Below, piece by piece: positions 55,936-64,000 of a DNA stretch of 64,000 nt; position 1 is the stretch's first letter; each line of letters starts with the position of its first letter. A program made the translations under genes and the position numbers. The stretch is taken from assembly GCA_905221325.1 (NCBI GenBank), contig CAJNCS010000008.1, forward strand, positions 1-64,000, in the 5' to 3' direction. The DNA is from a bacterium (GTDB taxonomy: Bacteria; Bacillota; Bacilli; Lactobacillales; Streptococcaceae). The notes beneath the pieces were generated by a model, which had not been told where the DNA came from, ran no database searches, and was given only the letters and a program-made list of their open reading frames with translations.

Positions 55936-56672
55936 ACCTCTATTACCTCCGTTTTCTTCTTAATAGCCTGCAAGAGCTCATGCCCTTGACTTGTGATGAC
56001 AATAGCGCGTTTAAGTGGTGCTACCTTGGCAAAGCAAGTTTGACCAATCTTTGACGAATCGACCAAGACATAGGTTTGTTTGGCATTCTCTAAAATAGCA
56101 CGTTTCACAGCTCCTTCCTCCATATCTGGAGTCGTATAATAGCCATCGTCCACACCATTCATCCCGATAAAGGCACGGTCAAAGTGCAATTGATTGATTT
56201 GGTTAAGAGCAACACCACCGATACAAGCATCTGTCGCCATCTTGACACTACCTCCAACCATGACAGTTGGAATCTGCTTTTCAACCAACTGAACCGCATG
56301 GTGAATGGAGTTGGTCACAACTGTGACATTCTTATTAACCAATTCCTTAATTAAAAAAGCAGTTGTCGTTCCAGCATCAATAAAGATAACATCTTGTTCC
56401 TTAATAAGAGAGGCTGCTTTTTGAGCCAGTAGCTTCTTCTCTTGAAGGTTTTTGACAGATTTTTCTTGGATGGTTTCTTCTTCCTGCAAGGAGTGGGGTA
56501 ATTCTGCTCCTCCATGCACACGGCGAAGCTTGTTTTCCGCCTCCAACTCATCCAAATCTCTTCGAACCGTTGATTCTGATGTTTCTAATAGACTAACCAA
56601 TTTTTCTAGGGAAACTACATGATGTTGATTTAACTCTTCTAAAATCAGTTGCTTCCGCTCAGTTTTTAACAC
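55932..56672 (-). CDS. fruR: DeoR-family repressor of the fructose operon
   Basis: 246 aa from GTG 56672, 7 bases after GGAGG; a TTG at 56675 would leave only 4. N-terminal DeoR HTH (RKQLILEELNQHHVVSL...ESTVRRDLDEL), C-terminal sugar-phosphate sensor (IFIDAGTTT, VTNSIHHA, GGVALNQINQ). Expected to release DNA with fructose-1-phosphate. Extended -10 TGCTAGAAT at 56705-56713; the AGTGTAAACGATAACA stretch just downstream may be its operator. Confidence 0.92.
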   Translation of the reverse strand: MLKTERKQLILEELNQHHVVSLEKLVSLLETSESTVRRDLDELEAENKLRRVHGGAELPHSLQEEETIQEKSVKNLQEKKLLAQKAASLIKEQDVIFIDAGTTTAFLIKELVNKNVTVVTNSIHHAVQLVEKQIPTVMVGGSVKMATDACIGGVALNQINQLHFDRAFIGMNGVDDGYYTTPDMEEGAVKRAILENAKQTYVLVDSSKIGQTCFAKVAPLKRAIVITSQGHELLQAIKKKTEVIEV

Positions 56673-56704
56673 CAAATCACCTCCTGTTATCGTTTACACT
56701 AATC

Positions 56705-56713
56705 ATTCTAGCA
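56705..56713 (-). promoter_or_regulatory. Extended -10 promoter of the fru operon
   Basis: TGCTAGAAT on the minus strand, 33 bp before fruR. The sequence between it and fruR (GTGTAAACGATAAC) is a candidate FruR operator by position only. Confidence 0.55.
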
Positions 56714-56789
56714 CAATTTCTACCAAAGTCAAGCATTTTTTATCATTTTCTTTCAAAAACTATCATTTTTGCCAATTCTGGAATTTTTA

Positions 56790-56818
56790 TTGCAAGATGA
56801 AGCGCTTTATGGTAGACT
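56790..56818 (+). promoter_or_regulatory. Promoter of tRNA-Ser
   Basis: -35 TTGCAA (56790-56795), 17-bp spacer, extended -10 TGGTAGACT (core 56813-56818). Confidence 0.65.
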
Positions 56819-56833
56819 ATTTTAGTAAGCATT

Positions 56834-56921
56834 GGAAGATTACTCAAGAGGCTTAAGAGGCCGTGTTGGAAACGCGGTAGGCGTGTAACAGCGTGCGTGG
56901 GTTCGAATCCCATGTCTTCCG
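56834..56921 (+). tRNA. tRNA-Ser (anticodon GGA)
   Basis: 88-nt class II tRNA: acceptor GGAAGAT / GTCTTCC, anticodon loop TTGGAAA (GGA), long variable arm, T-loop GGTTCGAATCC, discriminator G. CCA is not encoded. It marks the chromosome next to the prophage. Confidence 0.95.
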
Positions 56922-56941
56922 TAGAAAAGAAAAATTATTTT

Positions 56942-56974
56942 GGGGATACGACAAAAATGTTGTATCCTTTTTGC
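56942..56974 (+). terminator. Terminator of tRNA-Ser
   Basis: GGATACGACA-AAAA-TGTTGTATCC followed by TTTTTGC. Confidence 0.8.
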
Positions 56975-56991
56975 ATCCCTTTTTAAAAAAG

Positions 56992-57039
56992 AGGGTCTGT
57001 TTTAGGGTCTGTATTTGACTCCTTTTGTGACTCCTTTTT
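56992..57039. repeat. Two adjacent 12-bp tandem repeat pairs
   Basis: AGGGTCTGT at 56992 and 57004, and TGACTCCTTTT at 57016 and 57028. Both pairs have a 12-bp period and are contiguous. Such short direct repeats could be recombinase arm-type sites; no function is proven. Confidence 0.7.
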
Positions 57040-57120
57040 CCGCAGGAATACCAAAGACAAAAATAAAAAACGTCGATTTAACAACGTTTTACCAAGGAAT
57101 GCGAAAGAATGCAAAGGAAT

Positions 57121-57140
57121 AATGGAGCCGGTGGGAGTCT
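57121..57140 (-). other. Candidate prophage attachment site (tRNA/tmRNA 3'-end-like)
   Basis: The minus strand reads GACTCCCACCGGCTCCATT, the form of a T-arm 3' strand plus acceptor end (GGCTCCA). There is no matching 5' half nearby, so it is a partial duplicate. The orientation fits attR of a phage that entered the 3' end of a tRNA or tmRNA gene located past 64000. Confidence 0.4.
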
Positions 57141-57221
57141 CAAAAACCTTATTAAAATAAGACTTGAGCGATTTGTTGTATCCTTTGTTGTATCCATAAA
57201 AAAAATGGTTAAAATCACATC

Positions 57222-57282
57222 TTTGTTGACATCAACAAAATTGGTAACCAAGCGATTTAATACTATTTGTTGATGTCAACAA
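57222..57282. promoter_or_regulatory. Paired palindromes TTGTTGAYRTCAACAA
   Basis: TTTGTTGACATCAACAAA (57222-57239) is an 18-bp perfect palindrome; TTGTTGATGTCAACAA (57267-57282) is a second one with the central bases swapped, 45 bp apart centre to centre. They look like paired protein-binding sites, for a recombinase, excisionase or repressor. Confidence 0.5.
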
Positions 57283-57365
57283 GTCAATTTTTCAGACAAA
57301 TCATTTATTTTGTAACTGGCCGACATCAACGTCGGTCAGTTACATATTTTCTTGTTCCAGAGCAA

Positions 57366-57398
57366 ACAAAAAAACCGCAAGCTACTGCCTGCGGTTAG
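57366..57398 (-). terminator. Terminator of the phage late operon
   Basis: AACCGCA / TGCGGTT hairpin followed by a run of seven T on the minus strand, 40 bp after the lysin stop. Confidence 0.85.
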
Positions 57399-57438
57399 TT
57401 TAAGAAGAAAAATAGAATCTCCTTTCTTTATTTAAAAT

Positions 57439-58326
57439 TTATTTTGTAGTGATGAGCCCATCTGGCTCAATGTTAAAGGCTTCTTTATCGGCCATGCGAC
57501 CATCAGGAAGCAGCATGTAGTATCCGCCATTGTAAGGTACAAATGTGTTCGATTTCATATCGCCGTTGACGGCATCCAGGTAATACCATTTTTCGTAGTA
57601 TTTGACCCAGCCAGTCTGCATAGAGCCGTCGCGATTGAAGTAATACCATTTTCCATTGATTTTCTTCCAGGACGTGGCCATATAGCCATCCTTGTCAAAC
57701 CAGTACCATTTACCATCAGTGTGCTTCAGCCAGCGTTCAGAATACATGTATCCACGACTGTCGAAGTAGAACCATGATTTGTTCTCTTCGACATACTCGA
57801 ATTGATCTTTTGGATAAGAACCATTTGCACGAACCCACCAATAGCCTGTGTCATTCTTCTGCCAACCTGTCTTGACCTCTTCGGCAGCTGCAGATGGATT
57901 GGTCAAACGATACACATAGTAGTAAGGTCGTCCAGCATAGAGCCAAATATCGTCATGATCATTCACTGTGATGCCGTCAAAACGATAGTTACAGTGGATA
58001 ATGTTATCACTATCCACGAAAATACCAGTGTGGCCACCTGCTCCACTAGAATATCCACGGCGACCCCAAATAAAGATATCCCCACGCTGAGCATCCCATG
58101 GAGTATTCTCAGAGATAAGCTCATATCCGTTCTTTTTGAGCCAGTCATGTTCATACTCAGTATTGACTGCCCAGCCAGCGGACGCGGCTCCAGCGCTCGT
58201 CAGAGCGTAGTAGACCGAACTTGAGCAATCATAAGAGTCGGGACCGTTACGATCGTCCATACTGTAGGATACTTGACCTTGTCGTGCACGCATCCAAGAA
58301 ATAGCTGTTTCAATGTTTACTGTCAT
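57439..58326 (-). CDS. Phage endolysin, Pal-type N-acetylmuramoyl-L-alanine amidase
   Basis: 295 aa, very like the Pal lysin of pneumococcal phage Dp-1. N-terminal amidase_5/NlpC-P60-like domain (about 1-150): Cys in [11 protein letters not shown], His in [11 protein letters not shown]-terminal choline-binding repeats (about 165-275) of the GWxxxDGxWYYF type ([20 protein letters not shown]). Requires choline-bearing teichoic acid for binding. Exits through the holin encoded next door, so no signal peptide. Confidence 0.95.
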   Translation of the reverse strand: MTVNIETAISWMRARQGQVSYSMDDRNGPDSYDCSSSVYYALTSAGAASAGWAVNTEYEHDWLKKNGYELISENTPWDAQRGDIFIWGRRGYSSGAGGHTGIFVDSDNIIHCNYRFDGITVNDHDDIWLYAGRPYYYVYRLTNPSAAAEEVKTGWQKNDTGYWWVRANGSYPKDQFEYVEENKSWFYFDSRGYMYSERWLKHTDGKWYWFDKDGYMATSWKKINGKWYYFNRDGSMQTGWVKYYEKWYYLDAVNGDMKSNTFVPYNGGYYMLLPDGRMADKEAFNIEPDGLITTK

Positions 58327-58328
58327 AA

Positions 58329-58661
58329 TTATTCCCCTTTCCAGGCATCATTCATTTTCTTGACCGATGCCTCGATAAATGTATCAAGGTCACGATCAGT
58401 CATGCTGATGTTATATTTGCTAAGTTCAGCACGGATTTTAGTGCGTGCTTGCTCCAGCTTCTCTTCGCCTTTATATCCGGTTTCAGAAGCGACCTGCTCC
58501 ACTGCATTGACCGCATTTTTAGCCAAGATTTCAACAATCTTGATAGTTTTCTCTCCACCTTTTTGAACCAGGTAGTCCTTGACCGCTTTGACTGTGATAC
58601 CAGCCAAAACAGTCAAGATTCCAGTAGCTGAAGCCACGATGATTTCAGTAATTTGTTGCAT
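58329..58661 (-). CDS. Phage holin, LL-H family
   Basis: 110 aa. One N-terminal membrane helix ([20 protein letters not shown]) and a charged C-terminal domain with the LL-H holin pattern [18 protein letters not shown] and [10 protein letters not shown]. 2 bases before the lysin gene. Makes the membrane lesion that releases the lysin. Confidence 0.88.
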   Translation of the reverse strand: MQQITEIIVASATGILTVLAGITVKAVKDYLVQKGGEKTIKIVEILAKNAVNAVEQVASETGYKGEEKLEQARTKIRAELSKYNISMTDRDLDTFIEASVKKMNDAWKGE

Positions 58662-59064
58662 GTGTGTTTTCCTCCATAATTTCCAATGCTAGAAATTTTT
58701 CATACATTACCTTGATGGCTCCATTCCCACCAAGTTCCACGTAACTTTCATAAAGACGAGACAATTCCTCAATCTCATGCTGATTGGTACTGCCTCGTCT
58801 AATGGCTTTTTTTAGGTTTTCTTGCAATCGAAAACGCTGTAGTCTTTGAAGACCTTTTCCAATAACGCTCAAACCTTTGCTATTATCTTTTCCAATAGTC
58901 TCAACGTTTGAAACTGTTTTTTCAATAGCACTAATTTTGTCAGATAAGAGACTGATTTGCTTATCAGTCTCTTTCGTGTTCTGCGTGCTTTTGAAAGAAA
59001 AATAGCTAGGAATGATTACGATTAGAATTGGACTCAATTTATCTAGAAATGCTAGTAATTCCAA
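58645..59064 (-). CDS. Phage protein with one membrane span, lysis module
   Basis: 139 aa from TTG 59064. One N-terminal membrane helix (LSPILIVIIPSYFSF) followed by a coiled coil (about 30-65) and a helical C-terminus. Overlaps the holin start by 17 bases. Probably a second holin or antiholin; no family recognised with certainty. Confidence 0.65.
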   Translation of the reverse strand: MELLAFLDKLSPILIVIIPSYFSFKSTQNTKETDKQISLLSDKISAIEKTVSNVETIGKDNSKGLSVIGKGLQRLQRFRLQENLKKAIRRGSTNQHEIEELSRLYESYVELGGNGAIKVMYEKFLALEIMEENTHATNY

Positions 59065-59080
59065 TCAGACCACTTCCAAT

Positions 59081-59728
59081 CTATTGTGCAGGAATTCGAG
59101 TGGTGTCAAGATCACTTCCATTTTTTTGACCATCCCACTTCCAAATGGCAAGTAAACCATTTTGAGATGGTCCACCTTCAAGTTGCTTGAGAGATTCGCC
59201 TTTGTAAGTGAAAGCCTGATTTGTCTGAATCAAGACACGCTTGCCCTCACCGTTCAATTCGACGTGTTCAGGATCTTCAATCACGAACATATCACCTGGT
59301 TGATAGGCTTTGCCTTCTTCTGCAAGTGGGAATAGTTCAACAAGTTCCTTGTAAGTTGTCCCGTAGGCAATTTTCTCGCCCATGATGGAATCCTGTGCCA
59401 TGACACGAACTACTTTATCGATTTTATTTGCAAGCGCAAAGAGTCTATCTTGTTCGCTCTTGTTGTGCGCAATCTGCTGCTCAGCTTGCTCAAGCTTATT
59501 CTGCGCCTGCACAATCGCAGAGCTTGGGTCCAATTCAGACTTGAGAACATCCAGTACCGCTTGAATCAGCGTGTCTTCTGATTCGTTCGTACGGTCACCA
59601 GCCAATTCCCGCTGGTTAGTGCTATAACGATTCCCGTCTTGCAAACGGATTTCTACAACGGTTGTAACATTGTCTCCAAAACTACGAGTATAAGGTTTGG
59701 TTGCTAGTTCATAATTGTTAATTGCCAT
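59081..59728 (-). CDS. Phage DUF1366-like protein
   Basis: 215 aa. N-terminal half predicted beta, then a coiled coil at about 75-105 (QNKLEQAEQQIAHNKSEQDRL), then a globular C-terminus with WKWDGQKNGSDL near the end. Proteins of this type sit between tail fibre and holin genes in streptococcal phages; function unknown. Confidence 0.7.
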   Translation of the reverse strand: MAINNYELATKPYTRSFGDNVTTVVEIRLQDGNRYSTNQRELAGDRTNESEDTLIQAVLDVLKSELDPSSAIVQAQNKLEQAEQQIAHNKSEQDRLFALANKIDKVVRVMAQDSIMGEKIAYGTTYKELVELFPLAEEGKAYQPGDMFVIEDPEHVELNGEGKRVLIQTNQAFTYKGESLKQLEGGPSQNGLLAIWKWDGQKNGSDLDTTRIPAQ

Positions 59729-59927
59729 TTGTCATTTTTCCTTTCACTTCTTCAAATTTTGCTTTGAGCTCTTCGTCAGATTCAATGATTCGCTTCATCT
59801 GCTCGAGTTCCATAGCGGTTACCGTGTAGAGGGCTTCGAGCGTTGCTGACTGAGTAGCCTCATTACCGACTTTTTCACCTAATGATTTAATCGTCAGGCT
59901 GCTGATTTGTTTGTCTTGTTCGTTCAT
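59718..59927 (-). CDS. Small phage protein
   Basis: 69 aa, helical, no membrane span; glutamate/lysine-rich with QSATLEALYTVTAMELEQMKR. Overlaps both neighbours (4 bases with the tail protein, 11 with the DUF1366-like gene). Not recognised. Confidence 0.6.
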   Translation of the reverse strand: MNEQDKQISSLTIKSLGEKVGNEATQSATLEALYTVTAMELEQMKRIIESDEELKAKFEEVKGKMTNGN

Positions 59928-62900
59928 GCTGTTTTCTCCAATTTTTCTATTTTTTGATTGAGCTCTTGAATAGCCTTGATAAGATAAGGTACAATCGCTA
60001 CATAGTCAATGTGCAAGTAATCATCTTCTTTTTCAGGATTCTTTGAAATCGCTGACGGCAGAATTGTTTCAACTTCTTGCGCAATCAAACCGATTTCCTC
60101 ATGTTTACCAGTCTTAATGAAATCAAATGCAACCATTTTTAATTGATTACTTTTATTAATCGCATTAACATCAGTATCAACGATATCTCGTTTCAAACGT
60201 CTGTCTGAAACCCTATCGATCCAATATTTAACAGTTCCATCCCCAATCTGGTTCCACCAAACAACCGCATTCCGACCGGTGCTTCGAGGGGTTGAGCCTG
60301 TTCCATAAATTTCGGTACCACCAACCATTTCGATGTTTTTATGAAACGAATTCGAACCGTAAAAATTGACGACGCTCTTACTCGAGAAATCGACCACTCT
60401 ATGAAATGTCGCATCGTTATTACAGTACATCTTTCCGTCAAGTGTGACGTACCAAGATAGAGGCCCAGGTTTTCCCCAAGTATTCCCCCAGTTAGCCCAG
60501 AAAGCGGTCTGAAATTCTCGACCTCTACCATTACTCATACCGACCTTAAACTGGTCTAACCCAGTCAACCAGAATGAACTTGGGTCGTTATCATGTGTAC
60601 CAATCTGGAATCCACCAATCCGACCTTTGAAACCTTCGAGCAAGGTCGCTGTTACTACGACTGACCGAAGCTTATTGATAAATGCTTCTTTAGCCGCAAG
60701 CGTGTCCGTGAAGATGTCACTTGAAACGAACATCCGAGCCATCGCTTGGTCCATAATCAACTTATCAGCTGTGATGGTCTTTGAAGCAATAATCTCAGCG
60801 TTCAGCTTAGCAAACGCTCCCTCGCCAACAAACAAGCGCTTGAAGTAACCTTGAATAGCTGTCAACTCATCAAGCAAGGTCTTTCCTTTCAGCCGAATTT
60901 TTTCAGCTTCAATCAGAATTTGATTGTTGGTCGCATTGATTTGCGAAACAATCGAACCTGCACTAGTCAGATTCTGAACAGACCATGAGTCAGCCAACTG
61001 TCTTTGGACAGTTTTCAGATTTTCATTTTTTGATACCTCAATCTGAAACAGCTGATTGGTCATAGCCATACGTGCAACCTTATCCGCAATTCCATTTTCA
61101 GTATTGCCCAAAATTCGCTCGTAAAGCTGACTAGTCTCCTTGACTCGCTGGAAGTCTGTCTGATTAGCCTTACCAGCAATCAATGAAGTGATATCTGCAA
61201 ATCTGCCATCTACTGCTGTTTTGTATTTGGCAATTTGAGTAGCAATCGAGCCATTTTGTGGGTCGGTAATAGCTTCGAACTTGTTCTCAATATCTCTTAC
61301 GGTTTCCTGATAAGTGGCCTTGCCTACATAGTCCTTTGTTACCAGTTCACGAATAGCCGTTACTTGTCGAGCACTCTCCTCACGAGAGTATCTTCTCAAG
61401 GCTTCCTGTCGCTGACCATCTTTATTGACATAGGTCTGAATAGCTGCTAAGTCGGTTCGCAAGCCCTGAGCCGTCCGCTCAAAGGTAGCTTTAGCCTCTG
61501 TGATGAGACCGTCAGTGTCCTCAGGCGCAGGACTCCAGTCAGTCGGGATAGTACCAATTTCTAACTTAAATCTCGCTTTATCTTTCTCTAAAATAAGCTT
61601 ATCGAAAGATATTGCGAGATATTTTGTATTCTCGGATGGTTTGATAATTTTTTTAAAGTATCCATTTAACCAAAACGTAGAATAACCATTTTCAAGCGGT
61701 TGTCGTTGTTCGTCAAAAAATTGCAAACCTGCCCAAATTTTTTTATTTTGAGGTTCAAGTTCCCAGATTTGCAAGATATAATCTGTATTTGTCACCTCAA
61801 TCAAATTTGAATACACATAGTTTTGATCTCTTTTAAGACTATGTTGGTAATATCCACCAAAATTGAAACTGGCGTAAGCTAGCAAGTTCCTGCCACCGAT
61901 TCGCAATCTGGAAAATTCTTCTCGCAATTTCCCAGCTTCAGCCACGACCAGAGTCTTATCTGCCTTGTCCTTTGTTGCGTTCAGGATTTCCTGACGAATA
62001 GAACCAGCACGAACTTCAAATTCAGCCAGGCTCAACATCTGATTTAGCTTGTCCTGCGTATTTGTTTCAAGACTCTTCACCGACTGTCTAATATTCTCAG
62101 CAGTCACATTTAGTGAGCTGATATCCGCTTTGGTTCTGAGACCTTCAGTTAGACGATTCACCCCAGCATCTAGCGCATCTGCACGCTGTCTGAAGTTGGA
62201 TTCAACTGTCGAAATCTGACCTTCTATATCTTCAGGAGCAGGACTCCAATCAGTCGGGATAGTGCCATATTCAACTTTGATTTTAGTTTTTATAACGCTT
62301 CCGATTTCAAAATCAGAACCTCCACAGCCAAAGCGAATCGTGATAAAGTTAGCACCTTCCAACTCTTTAGGAAAAATTACAAAAGAGCTACTTTTGTATG
62401 ACTTATAAGATTTCACAGTATTCCCATTTTCATCAAAATACGAAATGTAATTTTTGATAAAAATTGGATTTGAAACCGTCACATAAATTGCTTTCCCCAA
62501 AATAACAGGAATCCTAACACCATTTCGATCACTTGCTGATTTTGGATGAATGGTGGCTTCTCCAAAATACGGATCTAATCCCGTTGCTTTAAATGATATT
62601 TCGCCGGACGAAATATCAAATTTCAAATCTGTTAAATGGCTACTTCGAGAAATATCCTTATTTTTGCTTAAAACATAAAGATTCCGACCACCAACCTGCA
62701 CACTCGCTATCTTACTAGCCAGTTCCTCAGCTGTCTGCACGAGCTCAGACTTACTAGCCTTACCATTGGCCAAATTGGTCAGCTCTGCCAGTCTACGCGT
62801 CGTCGTCTCTTCATAGGTCGCTTGCGCTGACTTCACACCAGCCAGTTCTTTTTTGGTCTGAACAAGTGCTTCAACTTGTTTGGCAATCTCGGCTTCAGCC

Positions 62901-64000
62901 TGAACTTGTTTCGGTCGAATATCATTCGCGATAGCCAGTTTCAGAGCGTCCAAATCGCCCGACAGAGTCGTCTGAGCGCTCGTAGCCTGTCTCTTAAACT
63001 CTTCAAGCTTGGTAATCGAATCCAAGCCAATGCGCTTGGCTTCCTGTGCAAGCAGGGTACTTGCGCCAGCGTTTCGCAATGCTTCTTCAGCCCTACGCTT
63101 GGCCTCTTGTAGAGGTCCATTGTCAAAGCTATTAAGTCGCTGGTCGATATTGTCAGAGAGCTCTCTCTTAACCTCTTCGGCTCTGGCTCTTGCAGCGTTG
63201 AGACCATCTGTGAATTGGTTGACCAGCTCCTCTTTTTGACGATCAAAAGCGAGATCCGCATTCTTGAGCTCTCTTTCTAACTGACGCTCAAAATCGTCAT
63301 GAAGTTGTTGCGCTTCACCCTTGACCGCATCACTGACCGCGTTTCCAATCGCATTCGCAAGACCTGACTTAAACTGGCCAAAGCCGATTGAAATCAGCTT
63401 ATTTGCCATCGGCGAATAGGTGTACTTGGTGATTTTCTTGCGCACATCCAGATTGTAGGCCTCGTGAAACAGACTCACAATATCATACATCTGGACAGGC
63501 ACGTCACTCTGCCCAACAACTTCAAGCTCAAGGCTATCTTCCATCATGTCGCAGAGCGATGTCTTGAAATACTGCTCGCCATATTTTCGCAGGCTGGCTT
63601 CATCTTTCACATCTTCGTCATTAACCTCAATCACATCTTCGTAGATTTGACTGTACTTGTTAACGAGCGAACTATCAACCACAACAGAAAACTTGCGATC
63701 AGGAGCCTTTTCTCCCTCACCTTTGACGGTAGTCTTAAAGGTGATTCGAGTTTTCAAAGATTTGGTAGAGGTCTTGTGCTGATAGCTAGACAGGTTTTTC
63801 TTGTACATAAAAAGCGATTCATTTTCTGAACCGCCATTTTTTAAAAGTCGAACCTGATAACCATGACGCACAAGGTCGCCACCCCATTGGCCAAGGATGG
63901 AATGCTTGTCTTTCGCGAATGCTTCCATGGCATTCTTGGCATCGATGTTGAAGGTGTGACGCTCGTTGATGTCTGAGAAAAACGAAAATGGATGACTACG
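59924..64000 (-). CDS. Phage tail-tip / receptor-binding protein with S74 chaperone domain (start beyond the right edge)
   Basis: The frame is open through 64000 (SDINERHTFNIDAKNAM... before the first Met at 63928), so the N-terminus is missing. From that Met it has 1,334 residues: a tail-associated N-terminal region, long coiled coils (about 205-400), two carbohydrate-binding-like modules that start GGRNL and end IPTDWSPAPED (about 403-560 and 700-835), more helix, and a C-terminal S74 autoproteolytic chaperone (SDRRLKRDI near 1241, then GLIAQEV and SAISKNPEKEDDYLHIDY). Determines host binding. Ends in a 4-base overlap with the next gene. Confidence 0.9.
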   Translation of the reverse strand, partial: RSHPFSFFSDINERHTFNIDAKNAMEAFAKDKHSILGQWGGDLVRHGYQVRLLKNGGSENESLFMYKKNLSSYQHKTSTKSLKTRITFKTTVKGEGEKAPDRKFSVVVDSSLVNKYSQIYEDVIEVNDEDVKDEASLRKYGEQYFKTSLCDMMEDSLELEVVGQSDVPVQMYDIVSLFHEAYNLDVRKKITKYTYSPMANKLISIGFGQFKSGLANAIGNAVSDAVKGEAQQLHDDFERQLERELKNADLAFDRQKEELVNQFTDGLNAARARAEEVKRELSDNIDQRLNSFDNGPLQEAKRRAEEALRNAGASTLLAQEAKRIGLDSITKLEEFKRQATSAQTTLSGDLDALKLAIANDIRPKQVQAEAEIAKQVEALVQTKKELAGVKSAQATYEETTTRRLAELTNLANGKASKSELVQTAEELASKIASVQVGGRNLYVLSKNKDISRSSHLTDLKFDISSGEISFKATGLDPYFGEATIHPKSASDRNGVRIPVILGKAIYVTVSNPIFIKNYISYFDENGNTVKSYKSYKSSSFVIFPKELEGANFITIRFGCGGSDFEIGSVIKTKIKVEYGTIPTDWSPAPEDIEGQISTVESNFRQRADALDAGVNRLTEGLRTKADISSLNVTAENIRQSVKSLETNTQDKLNQMLSLAEFEVRAGSIRQEILNATKDKADKTLVVAEAGKLREEFSRLRIGGRNLLAYASFNFGGYYQHSLKRDQNYVYSNLIEVTNTDYILQIWELEPQNKKIWAGLQFFDEQRQPLENGYSTFWLNGYFKKIIKPSENTKYLAISFDKLILEKDKARFKLEIGTIPTDWSPAPEDTDGLITEAKATFERTAQGLRTDLAAIQTYVNKDGQRQEALRRYSREESARQVTAIRELVTKDYVGKATYQETVRDIENKFEAITDPQNGSIATQIAKYKTAVDGRFADITSLIAGKANQTDFQRVKETSQLYERILGNTENGIADKVARMAMTNQLFQIEVSKNENLKTVQRQLADSWSVQNLTSAGSIVSQINATNNQILIEAEKIRLKGKTLLDELTAIQGYFKRLFVGEGAFAKLNAEIIASKTITADKLIMDQAMARMFVSSDIFTDTLAAKEAFINKLRSVVVTATLLEGFKGRIGGFQIGTHDNDPSSFWLTGLDQFKVGMSNGRGREFQTAFWANWGNTWGKPGPLSWYVTLDGKMYCNNDATFHRVVDFSSKSVVNFYGSNSFHKNIEMVGGTEIYGTGSTPRSTGRNAVVWWNQIGDGTVKYWIDRVSDRRLKRDIVDTDVNAINKSNQLKMVAFDFIKTGKHEEIGLIAQEVETILPSAISKNPEKEDDYLHIDYVAIVPYLIKAIQELNQKIEKLEKTA

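Larger units (their letters stand above)
56922..57438. other. Prophage-chromosome junction region, no gene
   Basis: 517 bp without a convincing gene. In order: tRNA-Ser terminator; two 12-bp tandem repeat pairs (56992-57039); GAATGC repeats; a tRNA/tmRNA-3'-end-like segment (57121-57140); repeated TTGTATCC; two palindromes TTGTTGA..TCAACAA (57222-57282); a hairpin GTAACTGGCCGAC / GTCGGTCAGTTAC (57312-57343); and the lysin terminator. No integrase is present, so it must lie beyond the right edge. Confidence 0.6.

Noticed and set aside
57121..57180. A complete tmRNA or tRNA gene
   Set aside because: Only the 3'-end-like 17-20 bases are present; no matching acceptor or T-stem 5' strand.
56940..57200. 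C-terminal end of an integrase gene
   Set aside because: No minus- or plus-strand frame carries the tyrosine-recombinase HxxR or Tyr motif.

Overview
The window looks like the chromosome of a mitis-group Streptococcus (S. mitis, S. oralis, S. pseudopneumoniae or S. pneumoniae type). The evidence is low GC, many extended -10 promoters (TGnTATAAT), streptococcal gene neighbourhoods (rplS / two crcB / chorismate mutase / flavodoxin / DHH phosphodiesterase / rpmE2; tmk-holB-yabA-rsmI; CppA), and a prophage lysin with choline-binding repeats, which suits a host with choline-decorated teichoic acids. The species cannot be fixed from sequence alone.

Layout. 1-3041 (minus) is the N-terminal 1,013 codons of a serine-rich-repeat adhesin that runs off the left edge. 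3422-11835 (minus) is housekeeping: rsmI, yabA, holB and tmk; the proline operon proB-proA-proC; then rluD, lspA and a CpsY-like LysR regulator. 12065-13223 is the rplU-prp-rpmA ribosomal operon with a structured leader and the protease that matures L27. 13225-18762 holds a DUF1275 membrane protein, a Gfo/Idh/MocA oxidoreductase, a short DEAD-box helicase, a DUF1934 protein, an HD phosphohydrolase and a Cof-type HAD phosphatase. 18888-21226 is an AT-rich accessory patch ending exactly at the 3' end of a tRNA-Arg(CCU) gene: two unknown proteins, a degraded gene with two amber stops, and a C-terminal remnant that resembles a type ISP restriction enzyme/helicase. 21341-24707 is rplS, the crcB pair, chorismate mutase, flavodoxin, pde2 and rpmE2. 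mntH follows, then the pyrimidine operon pyrR-pyrB-carA-carB behind a PyrR attenuator. A second PyrR-type attenuator precedes uraA at 38.7 kb, so synthesis and uracil uptake are probably co-regulated.

32.5-38.4 kb carries nth, a DUF177 gene, a frameshifted small gene, an ABC-F ATPase with a long leader (tiny uORF, terminator hairpin, MITE-like repeat), htpX-lemA and rsmG, followed by a 47-50 bp tandem repeat. 40-50 kb holds a CPBP protein, an EamA transporter, a serine hydrolase, CppA, a GlpF-type aquaporin, an uncharacterised ATP-grasp plus two alpha/beta-hydrolase operon, and the nifS-like/thiI pair. 50.2-56.7 kb has a small membrane protein, ftsK and the fructose operon fruR-fruK-fruA. A tRNA-Ser(GGA) marks the chromosome side of a prophage whose lysis and tail-tip genes (57439-64000, minus) run off the right edge.

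No CRISPR array, complete insertion sequence or rRNA was seen. The strongest candidates for something new are the degraded accessory island beside tRNA-Arg, the ABC-F leader, the tandem repeat whose last copy supplies the uraA -35 box, two apparently leaderless genes (ftsK and the HD phosphohydrolase), and the ATP-grasp/esterase operon.
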